A stretch of DNA of 64,000 bases from Eumeta japonica (Eukaryota > Arthropoda > Insecta > Lepidoptera > Psychidae). Both the position numbers and the translations under genes were made by a program. Below the pieces are notes generated by a model. The model ran no database searches and was not told the origin of the DNA. It saw nothing but the letters and a program-made list of their open reading frames with translations. Location: positions 124,001 through 188,000 of the forward strand of contig BGZK01000474.1 in NCBI GenBank assembly GCA_005406025.1, read 5' to 3'. Positions 22,850 through 31,790 of the stretch are shown here, one piece after another (positions within the stretch are counted from its first letter, which is position 1; each line of letters opens with the position of its first letter).

Positions 22850-23225
22850 ATCATATACCGATGACAATCTTATAATATCTTTTTTTATTTTCATATTTCC
22901 AATTCGACAACATTCGAAAAGACATATGAGCATACGAGCCACCGGAGAGTAGGTGATTATCGCCGCCCATGTACACTCTAAACCCTAGAAGAGTCATCGG
23001 TGAGTTGCCGGCCTTTTGGAAAGAATAGGATGTCCGATGGAGAGGGCAGTAGACTATCGGAACTCTCAGTCACTGGACAAAATGCATCAACGGTAGCCGC
23101 TACTTCACGTCTGCATTATTTGAAAGTGTGGATCTTATTGGTAGAGCCGACCCATTTTTGAGTCACGGCATGGCTCTGAAACCACCTCGTGGTCTACGTC
23201 AATAGGTCGCTTCAAATAGCTACAA
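22850..23225 (-). mobile_element. Lepidopteran SINE/LINE 3' tail, copy 1
   Basis: On the minus strand the order is 'gtggtttcagagccatgcc', 'gggtcggctctaccaataag', 'ggccggcaactcacc', 'tacatgggcggcgataatc' and 'ctcgtatgctcatatg', followed by an A-rich tail (about 22850-22900). The order and core match the copies at 39.7-40.0 and 48.7 kb. It is typical of a retroposon abundant in moths and butterflies, identified from memory. Non-coding. Confidence 0.75.
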
Positions 23226-23869
23226 ATTCGTTTAAATACAAAATAGTTTTTTACTATTTCTGTATATGTATCTTAACAGTTCTTCACAAACGAAACAATT
23301 CATAGATGCTTACGAGCGAATAGTACGATACGAACAGAAAAAATGCATAAGTTGTATGAAGGTCCATGTCCATATTCGAAAATATTGAAATAGAAAATTT
23401 TTCTTGAGCAACAATCGCGTTTGCATATTACCACAGCGAATTGTTGCTATCAAATTCGTAGTTTTTTTGCGGTCGTCGCCTCGTTTATTAAAAGAGGTTT
23501 ATTTTCAACAACAGACTTGGTATTCCTTGATATTCGTTCCGATTTTACTTTCAATTTAGTTCAATGTGGTTTCTTGTAATACTTCTGTCTTAAAATTAAA
23601 ATTCTGTAGCATTTTTGTTTATTTTGTGTAGAATCGAATTCTCATCAACACTTATTATTCGAATAACGTAACAATTTTGAGACAAAAAATATAATTAGTG
23701 TTTAAATTGTATTTCTAATATCTAGGTTCATCGGTTTTGGCCGTACGTTTTTATTGAATAGGTAAATCGGTATTCTTTTGATTATACACCATGTACTTAT
23801 TACACTAATACAGATTTTAAAAAAACCCACACACAACAACAAAATCATTTCAACAACGTAAAGCAACGC
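23226..23869. other. AT-rich stretch, nothing recognised
   Basis: No gene or repeat seen. Confidence 0.4.
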
Positions 23870-24250
23870 ACTTACATGTCTATGACCGATCCGAAAATGA
23901 TTTATACATTATGCATTAGGCGGAATGCCCGGGCGCAGTAAACACCGCGCTCACCGGCGGCGGCGGCGGCGGCGGCGGCGGCACGGGCGCGCTCGGCGCC
24001 GGGGCTGTTCCACCCCGGATTTATTACGAACACGGACATCGCCCGATCCATCCCAATGAACTGTCCCGTCGGACAAAAGTCCCGCGCCGCGCCCGCCGGC
24101 GATCTTTACGGGAAACGTCCCATTACGCGCCGGAAGCATCTAAGCGAAAATTCTGTTCTTTATTATACTCATTTTATAGTTATTTTTTCCGTACGTGATA
24201 ACTCCACGGCGATTATAGGTTTTCCCCGAATGCCTAGCTAAATTCTTTCG
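23870..24250. other. GC-elevated island with CGG tract
   Basis: Very GC-rich for this window ('gcccgccggcgatctttac'). Short frames on both strands translate mainly the CGG tract. A regulatory island or unmethylated CpG cluster is possible. Confidence 0.35.
23955..23981 (+). repeat. (CGG)9 trinucleotide tract
   Basis: Nine uninterrupted CGG units. On the minus strand it would encode polyarginine or polyproline, depending on frame; no gene is supported. Confidence 0.95.
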
Positions 24251-24659
24251 TGAGTTATTTCAGCTGTCTAATCGAAAAAATAGGCCGCACGCGAACTGAA
24301 CTTGCGCTCCAGTTCCATTCTGGATAGTGAAAAAAATGCATTGCGTGAAATAAAAGAAAATACCAAATCTGCATCAGTCTTTATGCGTTTTGTGTAGCGT
24401 TCCCAATTACGGATGGATGTTTTAATTTAAAGTAATAAATATTCGCTTTAAATGATAGAACGAAACCTCAGTGTTTATTGTAAATATTATAATCTATAAT
24501 AATAAAAAAAAACTTTAAAAATATTGGGATCTCAATTGGGTATTTGACAATTTTTTAAAAAGTATTTTATTGTATTCTTAGGACACCAAAGATACGTTTG
24601 ATAATTGTCTATTTCGTTTTTAAAGTTAATTTATAACAAAAACAGTCATTTTAAATAAT
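24251..24659. other. AT-rich stretch, nothing recognised
   Basis: No feature seen. Confidence 0.4.
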
Positions 24660-24716
24660 ACGATTCAAAATTCCCGCCAAAACAGCCTTCACGTCAAGAA
24701 ACGTGACAAATTAGGC

Positions 24717-24740
24717 CGTGACGTCACGATTCAATAAACA
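24717..24740 (+). repeat. Left 24-bp inverted repeat with TGACGTCA
   Basis: Exact reverse complement of 25804-25827. It contains cgTGACGTCAcg, a CREB/ATF-type palindrome. Just outside lies a second small palindrome (cacgt...acgtg, about 24690-24705). Confidence 0.9.
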
Positions 24741-24798
24741 GTGAGTGAAGTGAATGATCCGTGAGTGTGAAAACTGTTTTTCTTAAAATCTCAAAGAA

Positions 24799-24988
24799 AT
24801 GGCTTCGTCATCATACAAAGTTTGCACAGTTCCTTGCTGTACAAGTACAACAATAAAAAATCCCAATAAATTATTTATTCATGTGCTACAATCGGGGCCA
24901 CTTCGTAAAAAGTGGCTGCAATTAGCACGACGCGATCCGTCCACTGTATCATCTAAATTTTCAATTTATTTTTGCAAGGACCATTTTG
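24799..24988 (+). CDS. THAP zinc-finger domain exon (transposon-derived)
   Basis: The frame starts MASSSYKVCTVPCC and encodes the first part of a THAP domain, the C2CH DNA-binding finger found in P-element transposase and many transposon proteins. Visible ligands are Cys9, Cys13 (or 14), Cys59 and His62, in the C-x(3/4)-C ... C-x2-H pattern; the conserved Trp39 and the segment RKKWLQLARRDP also fit. The frame runs on to a stop at 25023, but family resemblance ends at HFD (residue 64), where gat|gtatta offers a donor, so I end the exon there. The C-terminal AVPxxF end of the domain is missing. There is no in-frame stop within the exon, so decay is limited. Function in DNA binding, probably to element ends, is inferred from the family. 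Confidence 0.8.
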
Positions 24989-25065
24989 ATGTATTATTCA
25001 TTTATTTAGTCGTCAAATACTAGTATTATAGTGATAAATACCAAATAACTTTAAAATAAAATTAC

Positions 25066-25222
25066 TTGTGAGGTTGACTACACCTTCTTTTTCATCTATA
25101 ACCATGCTGACAGAATATGATGTCTGACGAACTTTATGCTCAGGGCACATTTTGCATTTCACTGTGCACAGAGTGTGGTCACGTTTTAATTGAACATAAC
25201 CAATAGCATCATCACCATATGA
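25066..25222 (-). CDS. Second protein of the element, exon 2 (fragment)
   Basis: On the minus strand the frame gives SYGDDAIGYVQLKRDHTLC, then CKMCPEHKVRQTSYSVSMV and IDEKEGVVNLT. This resembles, from memory, the N-terminal part of insect proteins that combine a SWIM-type zinc finger with a YqaJ-like exonuclease domain and often co-occur with THAP sequences in mobile DNA. Neither of those later domains is present here. The exon ends at a donor (caa|gtaatt, at 25066/25065). The acceptor is either caagacag at 25223 (keeps frame with exon 1) or tttacag at 25236. It joins exon 1 in frame if the first acceptor is used. Downstream exons are deleted. Confidence 0.6.
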
Positions 25223-25508
25223 CTGTCTTGATGATCTGTAAATAGAAATATTTCAATGAAATAATTATGACAAAAAATTGTAAATGGTCAGCAGACCATG
25301 TTACGCATCAATGTATTAGTCGATGGTATTAGTAGTTATATTTTGATAGACATTTTTGGCATTCTAAAACTACGTCAGTTAATTATAAATTATTACCTAC
25401 CGCATTAAAACCCGAAATACATTTTTGACATACATAACCTACAAAGTAAATAATGACAAAAAATATCAAAATGTTAAGGCTAAGGACATCGATTGAATTA
25501 GAACATTA

Positions 25509-25511
<3 letters not shown>

Positions 25512-25561
<50 letters not shown>
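25512..25561. repeat. (AT)25 microsatellite
   Basis: Uninterrupted alternating AT, lying in the presumed intron between the two minus-strand exons of the element. Apparent YIYIYI protein runs on both strands are translations of this tract. Confidence 0.95.
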
Positions 25562-25566
<5 letters not shown>

Positions 25567-25584
25567 AGATTCCATTTTTTGTAC

Positions 25585-25722
25585 TTGCACTGAAGTTTTC
25601 ACGTTTCTAAATTCTGCAGAACAGAAGTCCGGGTTTGATGCAAAGAAATTTGCAATCATAAACGAATCAACTTTTGGCAGATTAGCACTATCAGCTTTTA
25701 TAAAGTCTTTCTCCACTTTCAT
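25585..25722 (-). CDS. Second protein of the element, exon 1
   Basis: Begins MKVEKDFIKADSANLPKVDS and continues FMIANFFASNPDFCSAEFRN, then VKTSVQ at the donor caa|gtacaa (25585/25584). The phrase 'DSFMxxxFFxxNPDFxSAE' is, from memory, the usual start of the insect SWIM/YqaJ-type proteins mentioned for exon 2. The frame has no internal stop up to the donor. ATG is 81 bp inside the right inverted repeat. The role in the element is unknown; the family's exonuclease domain suggests DNA processing, but that domain is missing here. Confidence 0.6.
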
Positions 25723-25803
25723 TTTGACTGAATAACTAATAAAATCAACACAAAATTATTATTAAAATAACACCACCGTACAAAAGTAACAGTGCAATTT
25801 GTT

Positions 25804-25827
25804 TGTTTATTGAATCGTGACGTCACG
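25804..25827 (-). repeat. Right 24-bp inverted repeat
   Basis: Exact reverse complement of 24717-24740. Confidence 0.9.
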
Positions 25828-25855
25828 CGTTCTGATTGGCTAGTGAGCCGTTTAA

Positions 25856-26989
25856 GTTTTGTTATTCCACTGATGTAAAATTTCTTATTTATTTTTAAGA
25901 AATAAAAATATTTATAGAGTTTAATTTGTAAATTCACATAGATATTCTGAATCAGCATCTTGAAATCTACATAATTCAATTATTTTCTTATTTAATTGTT
26001 AACCATGTCAAATACCGGATTACTACTCAAAAAAAAAACATTTTAAATAAATTTATTTCTATATTCCACCATCAATATCTTCAATTCTCTATTTTGCTTT
26101 TTTTAATTTATATCTATAGATAAGCTATGATATATTGCTTTCGTTAACCTATTTGGTCTGTCATGAGAACTATATTTATTGCGATTTTGTATCTATTTCT
26201 GTACATTTCAAAAGTTTTTGCACTCTTACCGCCTACTGAGTACCACCGAAATGATCTGTCAACTGTTTCTTTTTCACAATATATACTTATAATAAAACAA
26301 TAGAACCCGCTGTGTCTGTACATTGAAGGTATGTATGAAAAACAGAGAGAGCACGATAAAAACCAAAATATGTAAACAAAAATTTTAAAATTTTGTGTCT
26401 GTCTGTTTGTTCGCATATATCTCTGAATTTTCTGAACGAATTTTGATGCGGTTTTCACGGTTAGTAAGAAATTTTCTTATAGCAGAATACAGTTTTGTAT
26501 TATTTTGATAAGCCGTCAACAAAAATATTATTCCCATTTAAGAATCTAGCCTGAGATATAACAATGCAAATAATTATGCCTTCGATAATTGAAATCATGA
26601 ATTTAATGAAATATCTCACAAATTTCAGCTCAAAATTAATTTCAGAAGTTTAGACCACTATATATCTACAGCAATAGATAGAATTACATTTGACTTTTCT
26701 CTTTAAACCCCACTATGTACAAAACGATGTGTTATGTAATCTTGCTATCCTGCTTCAGCAAAAAGAACACAACACACTACGAAATAAGTTTGATTGACGA
26801 ATTAACAAAATATTTTAAATTCTTCTATCAAACTTACCGAAACCGTCGTCAATTCCGTAACATACGACAAATGTCTATTTGTTTCTTACTTTAAGGAGTT
26901 GCAAAGAAACTGGCGAATATATACATTTACACGGGCAGAGACGTACGCAATACTCGTAGTTCTAAAAGCAACCCTTTCGGCTTGGAAAA
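25856..26989. other. AT-rich stretch with a retroposon scrap
   Basis: At about 26395-26462 'tgtgtctgtctgtttgttcg' followed by 'gaacgaattttgatgcgg' and 'ttttcacgg' matches the start of the family C-linked repeat at 56213-56275. The rest, including the minus frame 26144-26458, shows nothing recognisable. Confidence 0.45.
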
Positions 26990-27165
26990 GGGTGAATCTG
27001 TAAAACCAAATATCGTATTCCGCGTGGCGTTCGCGACGTTTTTATTTGAACAACCGGATAGAGCCCCAACGGAATATTTACTGGTGTTCGGGTTCCAAAT
27101 CAAACCTGACGCACGACCGGATTGAAATAAACATCGGTCCTTTTAGCCTGTGATTGAATCTAAGA
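26990..27165. other. GC-elevated unique island
   Basis: Includes 'ttccgcgtggcgttcgcgac' and 'gacgcacgaccgg'. No open frame or repeat recognised. Confidence 0.3.
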
Positions 27166-27329
27166 GGGCATTTCGTATACTTCTGTAATATGATGCTACA
27201 TGTATTTTAAATTGTTTAATTTCCATTCTGTAAATAACGAAATAGATACCGTGTGTGGTTTTGTTGAGTTTTTTCCCCCACCTTAAATCTATAAAACGGT
27301 TGACCCTGCTGGCCATCCCTAAATTTTCC

Positions 27330-27490
27330 CGTTGTGATATTTATCAGTGTGTTTTTGAGCTTCTTCGATTCAAAAACATAGTTGTCTCAAAGCTCAAAGA
27401 CTCATCTTTAAGGCTTTTAGATGTAGTTGTTTCAACTCGAAGAGCTGAAGCTCTTCGAGTTGAAACATTACATTTATTTAAATAAAACGC
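27330..27490 (-). repeat. Family A fragment, inverted, with hairpin
   Basis: On the minus strand, 'gaagagcttcagctcttcg' type sequence and 'cctaaaagccttaaagatgag' parallel the 'gctcgaaaag...aaaaataagtct...gagctttgag' block of family A (16560-16620, 45450-45480). It contains the hairpin at 27428-27467. Confidence 0.5.
27428..27467. repeat. Perfect 19-bp hairpin with 2-nt loop
   Basis: Arms 27428-27446 and 27449-27467 (tgtttcaactcgaagagct and exact complement) separated by ga. Such a short loop indicates an inverted duplication or template-switch event. Confidence 0.9.
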
Positions 27491-27729
27491 TATTATATTT
27501 CATGCATAAAATACGATATCTGTAAGACACGTTGTTCGATTTTGATCTGTTTTGCGGCATCCGGCGCGGTTTTTAAAACGCTTTTCATAAACTTGGGTTG
27601 TATCTATGTATGTATGTATATATGTATATCTTTGAGCATAAATTTCACCAATTTCCAGAAGTCTAATTAATTTAAAACTTTGTATACGTATCAAGGACCA
27701 ATGACTTATTACTGGCTTATTACAAGTGG

Positions 27730-27789
27730 CTTATTACTGTTCCTAAATTCTATTACTGTTTTGTAATAAAATTTAGTAACAGCAATAAG
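27730..27789. repeat. 27-bp hairpin
   Basis: Arms 27730-27756 and 27763-27789 pair with three mismatches around the loop tgtttt. The preceding 25 bp holds further copies of 'gcttattac', so the left arm sits in a short direct-repeat array. Confidence 0.75.
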
Positions 27790-27842
27790 TATTATTATTA
27801 ATTCGACTATTGTTGCATTGTAAAAAATGTACAAATTTTTAA

Positions 27843-27917
27843 TTTTTCACTTTTTAGTCCAATCGACTGTTAAAAATAACAATTTTTTAACAATCAATCG
27901 GACTAAAAAGTGAAAAA
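27843..27917. repeat. 34-bp hairpin
   Basis: Arms 27843-27876 and 27884-27917 match with three mismatches, all transitions. The core is 'cactttttagtcc'. The loop is 7 nt. Confidence 0.85.
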
Positions 27918-27923
27918 TAACTT

Positions 27924-28094
27924 TTAATATGAGCTGAAAAAAATAAAGAACAATGACGAAAAATTCTAGTATTATTGTGGAAAAAGCGTGGGGCGCTTGT
28001 GCCACATTTTTCGTATACGGAGAAACCCACGCTTTTTCCTCAATAATACTAGTATTTTTCGTCATTGTTAATTATTTTTTTCAGCTCATATTAA
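27924..28094. mobile_element. Foldback element, 69-bp arms
   Basis: Arms 27924-27992 and 28026-28094 are reverse complements with four mismatches, from ttaatatgagctg at the outside to 'ggaaaaagcgtggg' at the inside, around a 33-nt loop. It starts 6 bp after the previous hairpin. It resembles a tiny MITE or a long hairpin-RNA precursor. Arms are too long and too perfect for a usual animal miRNA precursor. No target duplication was recognised. Confidence 0.8.
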
Positions 28095-28199
28095 GAATTT
28101 TTTTTCACGTTTTAATTTGATGTGCTTTAAAAGCATGTTTTTTAGTTTTTTTAAACTATGTATATTTAATCAAAGAAAGTGGACTGATATCATACATCA

Positions 28200-28880
28200 A
28201 TGCAACAAAAACTTTAGAACAAATTTTGAAAAAAAAATTTCGTTAAAGATACCGTTCGATAGAACCAACCTATTTGAATGCAGTTTGCTACAATTAACGT
28301 TGTTTTTTAAAAAAAAAAAACTGGTTAGATTTTAAAATTTTTCTTTGTGGTAGATTAAAAAATATTAGGAAAAGCAGAAATTTTTTTAGAAAATTTTTCT
28401 CCGACGATGTTTCTTGAACCGATTTTAAGTAGTTTATGGCACTCGATGCACCCTGGAGAAAAGAACTAACCGATTTATAGAGTAATCTAAAAAGAATTTC
28501 TAAAAAAAATTTCTGAAATCTTTTTTCTGAGATTCCTCAAAATCTATCTGGCGAAACTAGTTCGACATTTCGAGAAGTATTAGTTGAGTGGACCCAATTC
28601 AAATGTTGTAAACTACGTATTGATCGATTAATCTGAACAAAATTGACTGATCAAAAGTTATAGAACGTTTACATACACACAAGGCACACACCGGACGCAC
28701 GCGCGCGCGCACATCATTAAAAGCATCACTCGGAAAATGGTCAAAATAGATTCCTAAGACCCTAAAACGGCAAGACTAGATGTTTTAGGGTTTAAGGAAT
28801 CCCGATTTTCAAAAATTGGAGTGAAAAGAGAATCTTCCAAATTTCATGAAAATTTTCAATTATTATAGCGGAACGTTAAA
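28200..28880 (+). repeat. Family A-like repeat, third locus
   Basis: Shares style and phrases with 14880-17040: 'ttcttgaaccgattttaag', 'caaaattgactgatcaaaag', a purine-pyrimidine tract 'gcacgcgcgcgcgcac' (28695) and 'aaatttcatgaaaattttc', then 'tatagcggaacgtt'. Homology is weaker than between the 15-kb and 45-kb copies. A 16-bp imperfect inverted repeat (cctaagaccctaaaac / gttttagggtttaagg) lies at about 28752-28799. Confidence 0.45.
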
Positions 28881-29819
28881 AGAAATTTGCATGCATTTTG
28901 GGGTTTTTTTTTAAATCCATATATCAATGAAATTAAAAATAACGGTTTATTCAATGTAATGGTCAAAAGGTTGCCTTAAAAAATAATAATTCTATAAAAA
29001 TGTAATTAACAAATACACATCGTGAATTACAAAATTACAAATCCTGGAAAAATAAATAAGTAACAATGAACTAATTTTGTAAAAATTCAGTAACAAAAAC
29101 AAAATTCATTGATTTTTTCTAATAAATTGTTTAGATAACATCTTTTTTTTAATTTTTAAATTAATATTGAGTAACCTCTTAAAAACGATTTTTTCTTAAA
29201 TTAGATTATGTCAGGTTAGGATCTCACGGTCAGAATAATAATTGTAACAGCAAACTACCGCTGCGTTTATTTCGTTGAATAAATTATATTAAAATAATTT
29301 TAAAATAATTGACAATTGAAATAGAATTGTAAAGGACAATATTTTTAATGGAAATTGCAGATTTTACAGACTTCAGATAATATGCAAAAAACTACCGAAT
29401 TTAATTTATTTATTTATTTTGAAATAGTTTGCATATGATTTCAATTTTTTTGGTATAATTTTCTGAAATCAATAGAACGCTCGTTTATATGCTGAAACGT
29501 ATAAACACCACTGAACATACTTTTCAAAGTGTAGACTTGACTAAAAATAAATCAAGCTGTAGTTAAAGATCGAGATAAGAGATAATAAGAGACCTAATGC
29601 AGTTAAGTCATTGTCTAGAGTGAAATGTTGGTTCATACCAACCAATTTTCAATATTGATTCAATTCATTCTTTTTTTCTAAATAAGTTAAACGAAACTAT
29701 TTTCTTGATAATAATCTAACATAAAAAAAAAAATTAAAAATAACAGTACCTCAAAAATGAACACATTAAAAAAGATGTGTGAGTGCGTTCTATAGTTCGA
29801 ACAATCCTAAAACGTCACT
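28881..29819. other. AT-rich stretch, nothing recognised
   Basis: No gene or recognisable repeat. Confidence 0.4.
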
Positions 29820-30125
29820 ATCCATCATTTCCTTACAAACGGCCGATCGTAGCTCACTTCGCACATAAACTTTAGGAAACACCTTAGTCATTCGGCAATC
29901 ATAAATATCCCAAGGATCGCTTATCTAGGACTAGGTTTTACGTCTTTTTCGGGAGTGTTCAGCGAAATCATTTAAGGAGTTCGCTCGAGAAAATTGGGAA
30001 ACGCTCTCGATGATACATTAAGTTTTTTATGTCGCCCCGCCGGCTCAGGTGGGAGTTACGCGTTTCGGATCGCCGGCCAAGCGCGAGTGCGGTTCGCGGG
30101 ATGAGGGTACCGTTTCCAAGAATAG
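29820..30125. other. GC-elevated unique island
   Basis: Includes 'acggccgatcgtagctcac', 'gtcgccccgccggctcagg' and 'ggatcgccggccaagcgcg'. No gene or repeat recognised. Confidence 0.3.
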
Positions 30126-30649
30126 AAAAAAAAAAGGAAATGTTTCTTTACAAATTTCGACGTTTATTGTGGTAACAGAACACATTTTTCATTGATATTT
30201 ACATAATGAAAATATTTAAAACTATTTATGTACAATAAACAACGTTTTCCTTAGTAAAATATAATGAAATAAAATATCCGCCCTCTGAAAATAATTATGA
30301 AGAAATTATGAACTTATACATTGAAATCGTATTTTTTCATTGCATATTGTTTAGATAATATTGTAAAATTCATTGCAAAATGTAATGTGATTCAAATGTC
30401 CTTTATATTTTCCGATAAACATATTAAATACGATTCATCTATAAAAATCCTTGTTTATTGCATGATTATTGACTTCATTTTTTTATAAGCTCGCGTCTAT
30501 CTCCCGAAAGGATAGACAACTACAGACTTCCACACGGTACGATCTTTTCATATCTATCTCTCTTACTTCAATGATATCCATCAATCGTTTCATGGCAGCT
30601 CATCTTTTTTTTTTATCTTTTTTAATCCTCCTTCTTTATTATTTTAGAC
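30126..30649. other. AT-rich stretch, nothing recognised
   Basis: No feature seen; the frame at 30469-30732 has no protein signature. Confidence 0.4.
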
Positions 30650-31025
30650 ACGTATTTGATGTACGTCGGCTACTTAACGTTCGCGTTTTACGTGTGCCCG
30701 TCGCCGCACGTAAAACGCGCATGCGTACTTAATCGTCAACGAATTAATTAATAGAACGAGAAAATGAAAACGAAACGGCCACGGCTATTTACGTTCATTC
30801 ACGGTCTCCCGACCGTTACGCGTTCGGCGAATCGATAAATCATTGTGATCATAAAACGGAAGCATTAATTTTAATGCGGATCTTGGCGATGCGGCGCGGG
30901 CGGCGGCGGCGCCCCGGCGGTCGTATTTAACACACCGTTTAAAATTTTCTGGGTCAATAATCGTTTGTTCTCTTTCCCACGAATGCGCATTAACTTGTTT
31001 AATCGCGTGACTTAATGTGGCGTAC
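30650..31025. other. GC-elevated island, strong regulatory candidate
   Basis: Contains the inverted pair 'gttttacgtg' / 'cacgtaaaac', the homeodomain-type 'cgaattaattaatag', 'aagcattaattttaatgcgg' (a TAATT palindrome) and a CpG-dense core 'gggcggcggcggcgccccgg'. The mixture of CpG core and TAAT sites is typical of insect developmental enhancers, but this is inference. Confidence 0.4.
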
Positions 31026-31379
31026 TACTTTCAGCATTTTAAAACGCATGTCAGTAACGATTTAGTAGAACTTTACAATTGTTCATTTATGGTTTCGAAG
31101 CTTAAAAAGGGACAAAGCTAAGGTGCAGTTTACTATGAAACTGGTATTTCAACTGCTTCGTTTTAGATCTTCTAAAAAACTTTTAATATTCAATCGATAT
31201 ATATCTTAAAGACATATTCGCCTTTAGTTTACAATAGCAACTAATTATAAAAATGATAGCATTGCCATTGCAATAGACCAGTTGTCTCGAGGTGATTGTA
31301 CAGTCAGACAAATTAATTGCGATTACTTAACGTTTTTTTAGTGTATTGTTTTTTGCCAACAAAGTTAAGTGCCAGCTAA
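31026..31379. other. AT-rich stretch, nothing recognised
   Basis: No feature seen. Confidence 0.4.
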
Positions 31380-31790
31380 ATTTAAGCATGGAGCGTTTTA
31401 TGCAACATGATGCATCAGCCATTGAACTTCCACCACTATAGATATAAGCCTCTGTATTAGACATCCACGAAAAACGCACACCTCAAGCTTCTCGTAATCA
31501 ACGATATTTGTTTCCATTTCTTAGAGACGTTGACTAGTTTTGCCTTTACCTTCGACTATGACCTTTAACAGATCGTCAATCAACCAAATCAACAAGATGT
31601 TGTTCGGCGCCCCTTTACTACGTTATCACCACTAGAAATTCTTTCTTCCCCAAAGGTTGTCAATCTTTCGAGCGTTGCAGCCTGCCCATCACCACTTCAA
31701 CTTTCTGATTGTATGAGCTATGTCGGCTGGTCGCGATATTCGGCGTATCCATCGATTCAGATTATATGTCATAGAGAAACTCCGAGCACA
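31380..31790 (-). pseudogene. RTE-like LINE, C-terminal end of ORF2
   Basis: On the minus strand, broken frames between 31790 and 31630 give VLGVSL, then RWIRRISRPADIAHTIRKLKW, a stop, WAGCNARKIDNLWGRK. This parallels the 'RRRTxVxDIAxxxxxLKWxWAGHxARxxDxRWGRK' region after the reverse-transcriptase domain of RTE-like LINEs common in Lepidoptera (from memory). The downstream part to about 31380 is decayed, with GAP/R-W-S-D-D-L-like traces. Multiple stops and frameshifts show an old dead copy. It faces the + strand fragment at 32.6 kb, so the two are separate insertions or an inverted rearrangement. Confidence 0.65.

Larger units (their letters stand above)
24690..25855. mobile_element. Inverted-repeat element with THAP and second-protein exons
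   Basis: A perfect 24-bp inverted repeat (24717-24740 and 25804-25827), with the palindrome TGACGTCA at its core, brackets two inward-pointing coding pieces: a THAP exon on + beginning 58 bp inside the left repeat, and a two-exon fragment on - beginning 81 bp inside the right repeat. Both coding pieces end at plausible splice donors facing each other across a 76-bp gap, so the middle of the element has been deleted. The outermost ends and target duplication are not clear; sequence outside the 24 bp also has partial similarity (aaacagcc/aaacggct). I infer a deleted, non-autonomous copy of a two-gene DNA transposon. A chance pairing of two insertions is less likely given the symmetric layout. 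Confidence 0.6.

Noticed and set aside
25498..25735. YIYIYI-containing frames on both strands as full genes
   Set aside because: The repeat part is the (AT)25 tract. Only the 46 codons before the donor on the minus strand resemble a protein family.
27924..28094. Conventional miRNA precursor
   Set aside because: The stem is far longer and more perfect than usual, and no known mature miRNA sequence is recognised in it.
28752..28799. accctaaaac / gttttaggg as telomere-like sequence
   Set aside because: A single imperfect inverted repeat, not a tandem array; insect telomere repeats are TTAGG.
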